From positions 558,001 through 622,000 of the forward strand of contig NZ_JOJE01000005.1 of NCBI RefSeq assembly GCF_000720255.1: a stretch of 64,000 nt of DNA, written 5' to 3'. The translations under genes were made by a program, and so were the position numbers. Below the pieces are notes generated by a model. That model worked only from the letters and a program-made list of their open reading frames with translations. It was not told the DNA's origin and made no database searches. The DNA is from Streptomyces griseus subsp. griseus (GTDB lineage: Bacteria; Actinomycetota; Actinomycetes; Streptomycetales; Streptomycetaceae). Of the stretch, positions 52,326-61,094 are shown piece by piece. Positions within the stretch are counted from its first letter, which is position 1, and the number at the start of each line of letters is the position of its first letter.

Positions 52326-53393
52326 TCAGGCGCCCGCCGCCTCCACCAGGTCCGCCACCACACAGCTGACGTTGTCCGGCCCGCCGGCGTCGTTCGCGGC
52401 GCCGATCAGGGACCGTACCGCCTGGTCCGGGTCCGGGGACGCCGTGAGGAGGTCGCGGATGCGGTCGTCGGGGACGACGGCGGACAGGCCGTCGGAGCAC
52501 AGCAGGTACCGGTCACCGGGATGGGCGTCGTGCAGGCGCAGGTCGGGGCCGGCGGCGGCGCCGCCCGTCAGCGCCTTCAGCAGCAGGGCGGGCTGGGGGT
52601 GGCTGGTGGCCTCCTCCGGCGTCAGTCGGCCCTCGTCGAGCAGCGACTGCACCACCGTGTGGTCGTGCGTGATCCGGAACAGCTCACCACCGCGCACCAG
52701 GTACGCGCGTGAGTCGCCGATGTGGACGAGAGCCAGCCGGGAGCCCGTCCACAGCAGCGCGGTCAGCGTGGTGCCGACCTCCTCGGTGCCCTCCGCGATG
52801 TCGTGGACCGCCTCGGTCGCGCCGCGCACGGCGTCCTCCAGCAGGTTCAGCACACTGCCCGCCGCCACCTCCTCGGTCTCCAGGAACTTCAGCGCCTCCA
52901 CGGCGGCGCTGCTCGCGGGCCCGCCCGCCGTGCCGAAGCCGTCCGCGACGGCGAGCAGCCGGGCGCCCGCGTACGCCGTGTCCTGGTTGGCGGGCCGTAC
53001 CCGGCCCCGGTCGGAGTGGGCGGAGTAACGGAGTTCCAGCATGGTGGTGTCCTTCCTCGGTGTGGCCGTCAGATGGTCGACGAGGAACGCGGCGAGGTCC
53101 CGCCGTGCCGCCGTGTCCGCCTCGACCCGCGCCCAGTGGGCGCGGATCTCGCGGCCGGCGGCCGCCGGGTCGTGGGCGTGCAGCTCGCACACCTCGCGGA
53201 TCCGGGCCAGCGGCATGCCGAGCCGTCGCAGCCAGGCCACCAGTCGGGCGCGCTCCAGTTGAGCGAGCGCGTAGTAGCGGTAGCCGGTGTCCGGATCGAC
53301 CCGTGCGGGCGGCAGCAGCCCCAGCTCGTCGTAGAGCCGCAGCGCCTTGGGCGACAGTCGGCACGCCTTGGCGAAGGCTCCGATGGTCAGCAT
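52326..53393 (-). CDS. MerR-type DNA-binding domain fused to PP2C phosphatase
   Basis: A 355-residue fusion. Residues 1-110 are a MerR helix-turn-helix and dimerisation helix (LTIGAFAKACRLSPKALRLYDELGLLPP). Residues 125-355 are a PP2C Ser/Thr phosphatase with all metal-binding motifs (SDRGRVRPANQD, AVADGFG, HIGDSRAYLV, LLCSDGLS, GGPDNVSCVV). A phosphatase tied directly to a DNA-binding domain suggests transcription controlled by, or localised with, dephosphorylation. The ATG at 53393 follows an AGGGG site. It is on the same strand as matB, 171 bases upstream of it, and divergent from the ATP-grasp gene. Targets unknown; the nearby Ser/Thr kinase is one possibility. Confidence 0.9.
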   Translation of the reverse strand: MLTIGAFAKACRLSPKALRLYDELGLLPPARVDPDTGYRYYALAQLERARLVAWLRRLGMPLARIREVCELHAHDPAAAGREIRAHWARVEADTAARRDLAAFLVDHLTATPRKDTTMLELRYSAHSDRGRVRPANQDTAYAGARLLAVADGFGTAGGPASSAAVEALKFLETEEVAAGSVLNLLEDAVRGATEAVHDIAEGTEEVGTTLTALLWTGSRLALVHIGDSRAYLVRGGELFRITHDHTVVQSLLDEGRLTPEEATSHPQPALLLKALTGGAAAGPDLRLHDAHPGDRYLLCSDGLSAVVPDDRIRDLLTASPDPDQAVRSLIGAANDAGGPDNVSCVVADLVEAAGA

Positions 53394-53546
53394 GTCCCCG
53401 CCCCTCTCCCGTTCCGCCACCGATGCTGTGGCTTCACCGAAGGGGAAGGTCAAGCGGGCTGTTCCGGTTGCGGAGCCGGTTGCTAGCCTGCGAGCCGATC
53501 AACCGCTCGTATGCCTGCCTCATGCCTTACGGAGAGGGAGCCCGCC

Positions 53547-54419
53547 GTGCCCCGCATCGCACTCGTCACCTGCCGTCCCGGCCCCGAGGTCAGCGTCGAC
53601 CGGGACCTGCCGGTGCTGGTGGGGGCGCTGCGGGAGGCCGGAGCCGAGGCGAGCGCGGTGTTCTGGGACGACCCGGACGCCGACTGGTCCTCCTTCGACC
53701 TCGCCGTGATCCGCTCGACCTGGGACTACAGCTGGCGTGCCGACGAGTTCACCGCCTGGGCGGCGAAGTGCGGTGAGTCGACCCGCCTCGCGAACCCGGT
53801 CGACGTGATCCGCTGGAACACCGACAAGCGCTACCTCGGCGACCTCGCTGCGGCCGGCGTGCCCACCGTCTCGACCCGCTACCTCGCCCCCGGTGAGACG
53901 GCCGGCCTCCCCGACGACCACGAGTACGTCATCAAGCCGACCTCCGGCGCCGGCGCCCGCTTCGCCGCCCGCTACACCCCCGACGAGCACGACACGGCCG
54001 TACGGCAGCTCGCGCGCATGCACGCCGAGGGCTTTACCGCGATGATCCAGCCGTACGTGCGGAACATCGACGTCAGCGGCGAGCGAGCCCTGCAGTTCTT
54101 CGGTGGCCGCCTCCTGCACGCCAGCCGCAAGGGCGCGGTCCTGTCGCCCGGCACCCCCTACGACGAGCGCAAGGTCGCCCACCCCGGCCTCGAACCGTGG
54201 CAGCCCACCCCCGCCGAACTTGCCGTCGCCGAACACGCCCTCTCCGCCATGCCCGGCGCCCCTGACCTCCTCTACGCCCGCGTCGACCTCGTCGACGGCG
54301 AGGACGGCGAACCCCGCGTGATGGAGCTGGAACTGGTCGAGCCGAACCTGTTCCTGTCCCTGCACACGGAGTCGGTGGCGCGGGTGGTCGAAGCGGTCCT
54401 GGCCGCAGCCGCCCCCTGA
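53547..54419 (+). CDS. ATP-grasp ligase-like protein
   Basis: A 290-residue ATP-grasp enzyme resembling small RimK/D-cycloserine-ligase-like proteins. Features are DLAVIRSTWDYSWRADEF near the N-terminus, YVIKPTSGAGARF (nucleotide-binding lysine and loop), ERALQFFGGRLLHASRK and the metal-ligand segment RVMELELVEPNLFL. It probably joins a carboxylate to an amine using ATP; substrates are unknown. The GTG at 53547 has GGAGAGGGAG six bases upstream and fits better than the ATG at 53511. A terminator follows, so it is probably monocistronic. Confidence 0.85.
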   Translation: MPRIALVTCRPGPEVSVDRDLPVLVGALREAGAEASAVFWDDPDADWSSFDLAVIRSTWDYSWRADEFTAWAAKCGESTRLANPVDVIRWNTDKRYLGDLAAAGVPTVSTRYLAPGETAGLPDDHEYVIKPTSGAGARFAARYTPDEHDTAVRQLARMHAEGFTAMIQPYVRNIDVSGERALQFFGGRLLHASRKGAVLSPGTPYDERKVAHPGLEPWQPTPAELAVAEHALSAMPGAPDLLYARVDLVDGEDGEPRVMELELVEPNLFLSLHTESVARVVEAVLAAAAP

Positions 54420-54426
54420 AAACGCT

Positions 54427-54461
54427 GCTCGGGGTGCCGCCGCGATGGCAGCACCCCGAGC
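54427..54461 (+). terminator. Terminator after the ATP-grasp gene
   Basis: GCTCGGGGTGC (54427-54437) pairs perfectly with GCACCCCGAGC (54451-54461), an 11-bp stem with a 13-base loop, seven bases after the stop codon. Confidence 0.8.
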
Positions 54462-54490
54462 GCATCAGCGTTGCCATGGGCAAGCCGATG

Positions 54491-54658
54491 TCATTTGCCT
54501 CGTATCAAGCGAATCGCGACGGCTGTCGCCGTTCCCACGACGGCTCCTGACAGCGCCCAGGGAACGCTGGGGTGACCGCCGTTGAGCCGGTAGCCGATGA
54601 ACGCGGCGAGAAGTGTGACAGCAAACGCGAGGATGAATCCGAACTGTCTGGTTCTCAA
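54491..54658 (-). CDS. Possible small membrane protein
   Basis: A possible 55-residue protein with two hydrophobic helices (FGFILAFAVTLLAAFIGYRL and WALSGAVVGTATAVAIRLI) and a basic C-terminus. The best start is a TTG at 54658, but no clear ribosome site precedes it and the upstream part of the same frame looks non-coding. I include it because the membrane pattern and third-position bias look real. Confidence 0.4.
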   Translation of the reverse strand: MRTRQFGFILAFAVTLLAAFIGYRLNGGHPSVPWALSGAVVGTATAVAIRLIRGK

Positions 54659-55013
54659 TGTGCACCCGTCGATGGTCTGGATGGTGGGGTTGGGGGGGTG
54701 GGGCCACCCGGGGCGCTGCCGTGACGGCAGCACCGCGAGCGGCCCCTGACAGGTCGAACTTCCCGGCCTAGTGGAAGTGGAAGGACAGTGCGAATTGGTG
54801 CGGGACGCGCGCCGGATGGGACTGTAACGCGCGGGTACCGGGCCGTAGAGCGAGCCGTAGTACTCCATGGTCATCTGGTACCGCTCCTGGTAACCGCAGA
54901 TGGGCAGGATCGTGGGTTCTGGTTCGGAGCGGCCTGGTCCTGACGGGGCGGGGGCGGCGGGCGCCGTCCTGGTGGACGTGTTTGGCGTTGACGCGAGCGG
55001 TAACGCGAAGTCC
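54659..55013. other. Intergenic stretch with hairpin, no clear gene
   Basis: A 355-base interval of lower coding character. It contains a G-run (near 54690), a hairpin GCTGCCG/CGGCAGC (54715-54721 with 54725-54731), and unconvincing short frames on both strands. It probably carries promoters for the flanking small genes. Confidence 0.5.
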
Positions 55014-55442
55014 ATGACTCAATCGAACAGCGGCACGAATCAGGATTCCGCGACGAAGCGAAGTGCGCCTGCCAAGGCCCGGCAGGCCACGGCGAAGGCG
55101 GCTGCTCCCGCGTCGAAGGCCGCGGACAAGGCAGCTGAGAAGTCCGCCGGCGTGGCGTCGGCAACGCGGGACAAGGCGGAGCGTGCGGCGGGGGCGGGCA
55201 GCGCCGTCGCGCACAGGGCGGCCGAGGGTGTCCAGGCCGGCCGCAAGGCCGTCGTCGCCGCCTCGGGACAGGCCGTGGCGTCCGCCAGGACGGCATGGAC
55301 GGTGATCGCCCACCGAAAGCTCCTCGCCGCGGGTGTGGGTGCGGGCCTGTCCGCTCTGGGTGCCACGTCGTACCTGGCGGGTCGCCGTGCGGGGCGCCGC
55401 ACGCTCGGGCCGCTCACCCGTCTGGCCGGCGGGCGGATCTGA
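55014..55442 (+). CDS. Ala/Lys-rich protein with C-terminal hydrophobic segment
   Basis: A 142-residue protein starting MTQSNSGTNQDS at 55014. Residues 15-95 are Ala/Lys-rich and probably helical (AKARQATAKAAAPASKAADKAA), in the style of histone-H1-like or apolipoprotein-like proteins. Residues 105-130 form a hydrophobic segment (LLAAGVGAGLSALGATSYLAG) followed by a basic tail. It could be a membrane-anchored or DNA-binding structural protein; no family is recognised. The ribosome site is weak, so the start is uncertain. Confidence 0.6.
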   Translation: MTQSNSGTNQDSATKRSAPAKARQATAKAAAPASKAADKAAEKSAGVASATRDKAERAAGAGSAVAHRAAEGVQAGRKAVVAASGQAVASARTAWTVIAHRKLLAAGVGAGLSALGATSYLAGRRAGRRTLGPLTRLAGGRI

Positions 55443-55616
55443 GGCGCGAGGCGAGCCCCGCCGTCACGCGTGGCGGGGCCGCCGAGTGACCGCCCTCAGC
55501 AAGCGGGAGCGCGGTCCCCGGGCGGGCGGGTGGCGTCGCCCGGAGCCGCCGGCCAGGGCATCGACGACGACGCCGGCACCGAGCCCGCATCAGCCGCTGC
55601 AAACGACGCGTACTGA

Positions 55617-56216
55617 CTAGCCGCTGACCGCGGTCCGCTGGAGCAGCCCGTACGTGAACTCCGCGGCCACCTCGTGGGGGGTTCCCCGGGCGTCCGGCGC
55701 GGTGAAGGCGAGGCCCCAGCGGGTGGGGGCGGTGCCCTGGAGCGGGCGGGCGGGGGCGAAGGCGCGGGCCGCCTCGTCGACCGTGCAGGACCAGGGGGTG
55801 AGGTCGTCGAGAGTCCGCAAGGCCGGCGGTTCGGCTCCGGGGGCGCGGACCAGCCACTCGTTCCAGACCACGCCGTTCGGGGCGAGCAGGACCTCGAAGC
55901 GGAGATCGGGCCAGAGCGGGAGGGGCCAGAACCAGGCCTCGCAGTCCAGGTCGCCGATGCGGCGGGAGGCCGTGGACTCGGGGGCACCGAGAACCGAACG
56001 GTACCGGGACGCGGCGCCGCGGGTGCGGGGCGAGCGGACCATCGCCTGCCAGCGCTTGTTCGCCTCACGCATCTCGGCGATCGAGACGCTCAGCTCATGA
56101 CGGGCGTCCTCCACCAGGCCGGGGTTGTGGTCGGCCATGCGGCGCAGCAGGACCAGCTGGAAGTCGAGGGGGGTGAGCGGCATGACACCCATCGTGGCCC
56201 AACCCTTCACGGCCAT
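55617..56216 (-). CDS. Conserved-looking hypothetical protein
   Basis: A soluble protein of about 200 residues with good coding bias. The N-terminal part is helical (LDFQLVLLRRMADHNPGLVEDARHEL) and the C-terminal part Trp-rich and beta-like (DCEAWFWPLPLWPDLRFEVLL, WNEWLVRAPG). I recognise no family. The ATG at 56216 with GAGGG about 11 bases upstream is chosen; ATGs at 56192 and 56183 are alternatives. It is divergent from the IclR regulator gene. Confidence 0.65.
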   Translation of the reverse strand: MAVKGWATMGVMPLTPLDFQLVLLRRMADHNPGLVEDARHELSVSIAEMREANKRWQAMVRSPRTRGAASRYRSVLGAPESTASRRIGDLDCEAWFWPLPLWPDLRFEVLLAPNGVVWNEWLVRAPGAEPPALRTLDDLTPWSCTVDEAARAFAPARPLQGTAPTRWGLAFTAPDARGTPHEVAAEFTYGLLQRTAVSG

Positions 56217-56307
56217 TGCCCGTTCCACCCTCTATGACTAGCCTGTGTTCGTCATGCCGATCGCCAGTTGAAATCTCGAACGTGGCCAACAAGGGAGGGG
56301 GACGGTC

Positions 56308-57081
56308 GTGGGACGCCTCGTACCAGCCGTGACCCGGGCTCTCGATATTCTCGAGCTTTTCCTCGACGGGGACGGGACGCTCTCCGCCCCCGACATCGTG
56401 CGCAGGCTCCAGCTGCCGCGCACCACCGTGCACGAGCTGGTCACCACGCTCGCCGCCCGGCAGTACATCGTGCCCGTGCAGGGCCAGCCCGGACGCTACC
56501 GGCTCGGCGTGCGCCCGTACCAGCTCGGCAGCCGTTACGCCGAGCAGCTCGACCTCGCGGCCGAGGGCCAGCAGGTCGCCCGCACCGTCGCCGAGACCTG
56601 CGACGAGACGGTACACGTGGCGATCCTGGAGGGCACGGACGTCATCTACATCGCCAAGGTCGACTCCACGCACGCGGTGCGCATGGTGTCGGCCGCGGGC
56701 CGGCGCCTGCCCGCCCACTGCACCTCCGTCGGCAAGATGCTGCTGGCCTCCCTCTCCGAGCCGGAACTCGCCTCGCGCTACCCGGACAACGCCGACCTGG
56801 TCGCCATGACCCCCAACAGCATCACCGAGCCGGACGCTCTGCGGGAGGCCCTGGCGGCGATCCGGCAGCGGGGCATCGCGGTGGAGAACCGCGAATCCAA
56901 CCCGGACATCTCGTGCGTGGCCGCCCCGGTCCGGGACCGCACCGGGCAGGTCGTCGCCGCGCTCTCCATCTCCATCCCGATGATCCGCTGGAGCGACGAC
57001 CGCCGGGGCGAGCTGGAGCAGCTCGCCGTCAAGGGCGCCGCCGACCTGTCCGAGCGCCTGGGCTACCGGAGCGTGGCATGA
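56308..57081 (+). CDS. IclR-family transcriptional regulator
   Basis: A 257-residue regulator with an N-terminal winged helix-turn-helix (PDIVRRLQLPRTTVHELVTTL) and a C-terminal IclR effector domain (about 85-250; TSVGKMLLASLSEPEL, SCVAAPVRDRTGQVVAALSIS). The GTG at 56308 has GGAGGGGG six bases upstream. Its stop overlaps the ATG of the SMP-30-type gene (ATGA), so it probably controls that sugar-acid lactonase step and may respond to a sugar-derived ligand. Confidence 0.93.
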   Translation: MGRLVPAVTRALDILELFLDGDGTLSAPDIVRRLQLPRTTVHELVTTLAARQYIVPVQGQPGRYRLGVRPYQLGSRYAEQLDLAAEGQQVARTVAETCDETVHVAILEGTDVIYIAKVDSTHAVRMVSAAGRRLPAHCTSVGKMLLASLSEPELASRYPDNADLVAMTPNSITEPDALREALAAIRQRGIAVENRESNPDISCVAAPVRDRTGQVVAALSISIPMIRWSDDRRGELEQLAVKGAADLSERLGYRSVA

Positions 57082-57923
57082 GTGACGCATACGAGGTGGC
57101 CGTCCGCGCGGAGGCGACGCTCGGCGAGGGCCCGACCTGGGACGCCGCGGTCGGCCGCCTGATATGGATCGACATACTCGGCTCCCGCATCCACACCTTC
57201 GACCCCGCCACCGGCCGGCGCACGGTCCGCACGACCGAGCAGCACATCGGCGCCGTCAAGCCCAGGGCCGGCGGGGGACTCGTCCTCAACCTGCGGGACG
57301 GCATCGGCCTCCTGGACCCCGACGACACGTTCCGCTGGCTCCACCACGAGCCCGTTCCCGGCCGCCGCGCCAACGACGCCGCCGTCGCCCCCGACGGCTC
57401 CCTCTGGGCCGGCACCATGCGCTACGACGAGGCCCCGGGCGGCGGCACCCTCTCCCGTGTCACGGGCGACGGCACGGTCGAGGTGGTCCTCGACGACGTG
57501 GCGGTCAGCAACGGCACGGGCTGGAGCCCCGACGGCCGCCTCATGTACTACATCGACTCCCCGACCCGGCGCGTCGACGTCTTCGACTTCACCGACGGAC
57601 GTGCCGTGAACCGACGGCCCCTCGTTGAGATCGAGGAGGGCGCCGGTTTCCCCGACGGCCTGACCGTCGACGCCGACGGCTGCGTATGGGTGGCCCTGTG
57701 GGAGGGCGCCGCGGTGCGCCGCTACACCCCGGCGGGCACGCTGGACCGCGTGATCGAACTCCCGGCCCCCCGGGTGACGGCCTGCGCGTTCGGCGGCGCG
57801 GACCTGTCCGACCTCTACATCACGACCGCTCGGGTAGGCCTGGCCACCCCTTCACCGCTGTCGGGTTCCCTGCTGGTGGTGCCGGGCGCGGGGAAGGGCT
57901 TGGCTCTGCCCGAATTCACGTAG
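57078..57923 (+). CDS. SMP-30/gluconolactonase-family protein
   Basis: A 281-residue six-bladed beta-propeller of the SMP-30/gluconolactonase/LRE family, predicted to hydrolyse a sugar lactone with one divalent metal. Family features are EGPTWDAAVGRLIWIDI (metal-ligand Glu), RANDAAVAPDGSLWAGTM (Asn ligand), VSNGTGWSPDGRLMYYIDS and FPDGLTVDADGCVWVAL (Asp ligand). The ATG overlaps the IclR stop. Coupling to an IclR regulator suggests a small sugar-acid catabolic unit, but no transporter or dehydrogenase adjoins it. Confidence 0.92.
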   Translation: MSDAYEVAVRAEATLGEGPTWDAAVGRLIWIDILGSRIHTFDPATGRRTVRTTEQHIGAVKPRAGGGLVLNLRDGIGLLDPDDTFRWLHHEPVPGRRANDAAVAPDGSLWAGTMRYDEAPGGGTLSRVTGDGTVEVVLDDVAVSNGTGWSPDGRLMYYIDSPTRRVDVFDFTDGRAVNRRPLVEIEEGAGFPDGLTVDADGCVWVALWEGAAVRRYTPAGTLDRVIELPAPRVTACAFGGADLSDLYITTARVGLATPSPLSGSLLVVPGAGKGLALPEFT

Positions 57924-57944
57924 AGCGCGTCCGTGGTTGCGGAC

Positions 57945-58229
57945 CTACTTGGGCAACTCGTCGCTCCACGCCTGGCATTCGCCGTGGATGTCCTGAATGT
58001 CGCAATGCCGCATGCGCAGGTCGTCGTCCTTTTCCCGGTCCTGGAATTCGATGACGACCTTGTCTCCCTCGCTTCGACAGACGCCGATCTGCCGTTCGAA
58101 GTCGATCCCCATCTCGATGGGAAGGGCGAGACTGGCGATCACGTACTTGTGCTTCAGGCCCGGGTATTTCGCGAATACCTTCGCGACCTCGTCGAGGAAG
58201 GCGGTGTCTTCTTTGGGCTTGGTCTTCAC
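57945..58229 (-). CDS. Small acidic hypothetical protein
   Basis: A 94-residue charged protein (KTKPKEDTAFLDEVAKVFAKYPGLKHKY ... VVIEFQDREKDDDLRMRHCDIQ) with two cysteines near the C-terminus. The GTG at 58229 has GCGGGGA five bases upstream. Codon use is less GC-biased than in adjacent genes. No family recognised. It sits between the SMP-30-type gene and the FAD oxidoreductase gene, 92 bases below the latter on the same strand. Confidence 0.65.
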   Translation of the reverse strand: MKTKPKEDTAFLDEVAKVFAKYPGLKHKYVIASLALPIEMGIDFERQIGVCRSEGDKVVIEFQDREKDDDLRMRHCDIQDIHGECQAWSDELPK

Positions 58230-58321
58230 GATGTCCCCGCTTTCTGGCGCGCTGCGCCAGTACAGTCCCCTGTTTTCAAGCACAGCACCCGGGGTGAACC
58301 CCAGCAAGTCGAAGCGGACAC

Positions 58322-59716
58322 CTACGGCGTGCGGTCCAGTGCCCGCAAGACGTCTCGCTCCCCTTCCGTCAACGGAGGCCCCTCCAGCGCCGGCAGCAAT
58401 GGTCCGTTCAGTACCGCCAGCAGCGTCCCCGGGCGGAACAGCCGCTCCGGTCCCGCTGTCAGGCTGGTGATGTCCCAGAGGGCGGCGGCCGCTTCGTAGG
58501 ACCCGGTCGCCGCCCGCGTCAGGCGACGCGAGTACCGGGTGACCAGCCGGTCCGCGACGCTCGGCCGCCCGCCCCGCGTCCGCGGGTACCAGACGTCCTG
58601 CCCCACGGCCATCGCCCAGGCCGCCTCGACGGACCGCGCCACCCCCCGCTGCACCCGCCGCGCCAGCCCGTCGGCCCCCAGCCCGCCTCGCCGTATCTCG
58701 TCGTCCAGCACCCGCGCCCCCAGCGCGGCCACCGCCATCCCCTGCCCGTACGCCGGATTGAAGGTGGCCACCGCGTCCCCGAGCGCCACGAACCCCTCCG
58801 GCCACTCCCGCGCCTTCTCCAGATACCGCCGGGAGTTGCTGGTACTGCGGCTGATGTGCACGTCGGTCAACGGCTGCGCGCCGGAGACGAGCCGTCCCAC
58901 GATGGGGTCGGGCAGATCGAGGGCGTAGCGGAGGAAGCCGTCCGGGTCGGCGGGCGGCTCCCCGCCCCGGGTTCCGGCGAGGCTCACCATCCACCGGCCG
59001 CCCTCGATCGGCAGGATCATCCCGCTGCGTCCCGGACGCCCCGCGTACGGGTCGGCCTGAAGTACCGTCAGGGGAAAGCGCTCGGCGCCCTCGGGCGTCC
59101 GGTACACGCGAGTGGCGTTGACGAGCCCGGAGTCGACGGTCCGCTCCTTCACGCCGGTCACCCCCAGGCCGCCCAGCCAGTGCGTCACACGGGAGCCGCG
59201 TCCACTGGCGTCGACGACGAAGTCCGCCTCAAGTGACGTATCCCCGTCAGCACTTGAGACGCGTACACCGTCAACCCGACCGGCGTCACCGGTGAGTTCG
59301 ACAACCGTCGCCCTGCGCACCTCGACCTTGGTGTGCGTCAGCACCGCGTCCCGCACGGCCCAGTCCAGCAACGCCCTGCTGCACGCGAACATGCGGGGAC
59401 TCTCGTGCCGCCACCGCCGGAACCAGCCCTCGGGCGTCAGCGCCAGCATGCCCGAGCCGAGGGACAGCTCGTGCGCGCCCGCGTCGAGCAGATGCCGGCG
59501 CATGTCCACGCCGGGCACCAGGCCCTCCATGGCGGCCAGGCCCCCGGCCATCAGCAGGTGGGCGTGGCGCCCCTGCGGAAGACCCTTGCGGTGTTCGGGT
59601 TTGTCGGGCAGGTCGTCGCGGTCCAGGACGATCACCTCGTCCGTGGCGCCGGACAGCGCGGCCGCGGCCAGCATGCCGGCCAGGCCGGCACCGATGACTA
59701 CAGCTCTCCGCGTCAT
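58322..59716 (-). CDS. FAD-dependent oxidoreductase/monooxygenase
   Basis: A 464-residue flavoprotein with the N-terminal dinucleotide motif VIGAGLAGMLAAAAL, the second FAD motif (FVALGDAVATFNPAYGQG) and a conserved middle (DFVVDASGRGSRVTHWL), resembling geranylgeranyl-reductase-like or epoxidase-type monooxygenases. It may hydroxylate or reduce a lipid-like or aromatic compound. The ATG at 59716 follows GAGGAGCCCC. It starts 14 bases after a DUF6545 membrane-protein gene and is the last gene of the right-edge operon. Confidence 0.85.
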   Translation of the reverse strand: MTRRAVVIGAGLAGMLAAAALSGATDEVIVLDRDDLPDKPEHRKGLPQGRHAHLLMAGGLAAMEGLVPGVDMRRHLLDAGAHELSLGSGMLALTPEGWFRRWRHESPRMFACSRALLDWAVRDAVLTHTKVEVRRATVVELTGDAGRVDGVRVSSADGDTSLEADFVVDASGRGSRVTHWLGGLGVTGVKERTVDSGLVNATRVYRTPEGAERFPLTVLQADPYAGRPGRSGMILPIEGGRWMVSLAGTRGGEPPADPDGFLRYALDLPDPIVGRLVSGAQPLTDVHISRSTSNSRRYLEKAREWPEGFVALGDAVATFNPAYGQGMAVAALGARVLDDEIRRGGLGADGLARRVQRGVARSVEAAWAMAVGQDVWYPRTRGGRPSVADRLVTRYSRRLTRAATGSYEAAAALWDITSLTAGPERLFRPGTLLAVLNGPLLPALEGPPLTEGERDVLRALDRTP

Positions 59717-59730
59717 GGGGCTCCTCGTGT

Positions 59731-60909
59731 TCAGCCAGGGGTGACATTCACCGTACCTTCACGAACGGCGCCCGCGTGGGTCGACCGCGTGAGCGCCTGT
59801 GCCAGCTCGACCAGGCCGCCGGTACCGGAGACTTCGGTGGCGTACAGGCGGTACGTACTGGGCGTGGCCTGCGGTTGCTCCCGGCCTGCGGCGCGGCGCG
59901 CGGCGTCGGCCACCATGGCCGCCTCGGCGGCGACCCGGGCCCCGTGCGGGGCGTGCCCCGCACGCAGGGCGGCGTCCAGGGCCTGTTCGCGGACCCGGTC
60001 GTCGAAGTACGGGGCGAGCGCCAACAGGGCGTCGTGAATGGACACTTCACGCCAGCGCAGACGCGCCTGCGGAAGCTGCCACCAGGTGCTCGGCGGCTTC
60101 GGCGCGGTGGAGGCGAACCGCACCCCGGCCCACAGCGGGGCCAGTCTGCGGTGGTCGTCGAGGCTGTGCCAGTGGACCTGGGCGGCGGGCAGCAGCCGGG
60201 GCAGGACGAACCCGGCGGAGAACACCAGCGCGCCGAGCGACGCCATCGGCGGGGCGACGGTGGTGGACAGGGCGTCGAGGTCGTGACCGGACCAACGGGC
60301 CACGACGGCCGTGTACTTGGTGAGCTGGAAGCCGCCCACGTCGAGCAGCGCGCCGGCCAGGATCAGCCACAGTCCCGTCCGCAGCAGGCCGGTGACCTCA
60401 CGGCCCCACTTCACGCACACCACGCACATCGCCAGCATGGCCGCGCTGTGCCCGAGCAGATAGAGCACGATCATCTCGCGCATGTACGGCGTGTTCGCGT
60501 AGTACGTGTCGAGGTCGCGCAGCCGCTCCACATGCGCGTCGGCCAGCGTGAACAGCACGACGATGGCGAGGATCAGCGCGCCGTACGCGGCGACGGCCCG
60601 CAGCACCAGGCTCCGGATCCGCTCCGGGGAGCCGCCCCGCCAGTGGATCAGCAGGATGAGCAGCGAGCAGCTGTACGCGGAGAGCATCCCGTAGGTCAGC
60701 GGCGCACCGAAGTTGGGAATGCCGGTCAGGTCGTTGACGGCGGACAGCGTCAGCGGCGCGGAGCAGACGAACACCACGGCGCCGAGGGTGATCGCCGCGC
60801 AGGTGGACACGGTCAGCGGACTCGGGGCGGCGGTGTGCGGCCTGTTGCGCAACAGCACGGCGCAGGCCAGCGCGGAGACGCCGGCCGCCAGATACACGAC
60901 GAGGCTCAT
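59731..60909 (-). CDS. MAB_1171c/DUF6545-type membrane protein, third paralogue
   Basis: A 392-residue protein with about seven N-terminal transmembrane helices and a soluble C-terminal domain. It shares with the two upstream paralogues the signatures AVNDLTGIPNFGAPLTY and RDLDTYYANTPYMREMIVLYLLGH, and a C-terminal RWREVSIHDALLALAPYFD segment. Such proteins are annotated as putative transporters of unknown substrate and often occur beside ImmA/IrrE-type proteases. The ATG at 60909 has GGAG ten bases upstream. About 150 bases separate it from the preceding paralogue. Confidence 0.8.
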   Translation of the reverse strand: MSLVVYLAAGVSALACAVLLRNRPHTAAPSPLTVSTCAAITLGAVVFVCSAPLTLSAVNDLTGIPNFGAPLTYGMLSAYSCSLLILLIHWRGGSPERIRSLVLRAVAAYGALILAIVVLFTLADAHVERLRDLDTYYANTPYMREMIVLYLLGHSAAMLAMCVVCVKWGREVTGLLRTGLWLILAGALLDVGGFQLTKYTAVVARWSGHDLDALSTTVAPPMASLGALVFSAGFVLPRLLPAAQVHWHSLDDHRRLAPLWAGVRFASTAPKPPSTWWQLPQARLRWREVSIHDALLALAPYFDDRVREQALDAALRAGHAPHGARVAAEAAMVADAARRAAGREQPQATPSTYRLYATEVSGTGGLVELAQALTRSTHAGAVREGTVNVTPG

Positions 60910-60978
60910 GCCCGGGAACTCCGTTCAGACGATCGTGCGGCAGTGGGGGGAAGGAGGGAGGTGCCGCGGACGGGCCGT

Positions 60979-61094
60979 GCCGTGCCCGTCGTGGTGGTGC
61001 CGGCGTGGGGGTGGGGTGTGGGTGTGGGTGTGGGGGCGGGGGTGTGGCGCGTGCGGGGCTCACGCCGTGCCCGTCGTGGTGGTGCCGGTGTGGG
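60979..61094. repeat. 31-bp direct repeat around a DUF6545 stop codon
   Basis: Copies at 60979-61009 and 61064-61094 (GCCGTGCCCGTCGTGGTGGT followed by 11 more bases) differ at one base. The right copy encodes the C-terminal end of the middle paralogue and the left lies in the intergenic space, separated by a GT-rich tract (61010-61050). This looks like a local duplication that may have moved the stop codon. Confidence 0.8.

Noticed and set aside
52231..52328. Short hydrophobic peptide frame between the PP2C-fusion and matB genes
   Set aside because: It has no acceptable start codon (only CTG at the right place) and no ribosome site; the Val-rich run may be chance.
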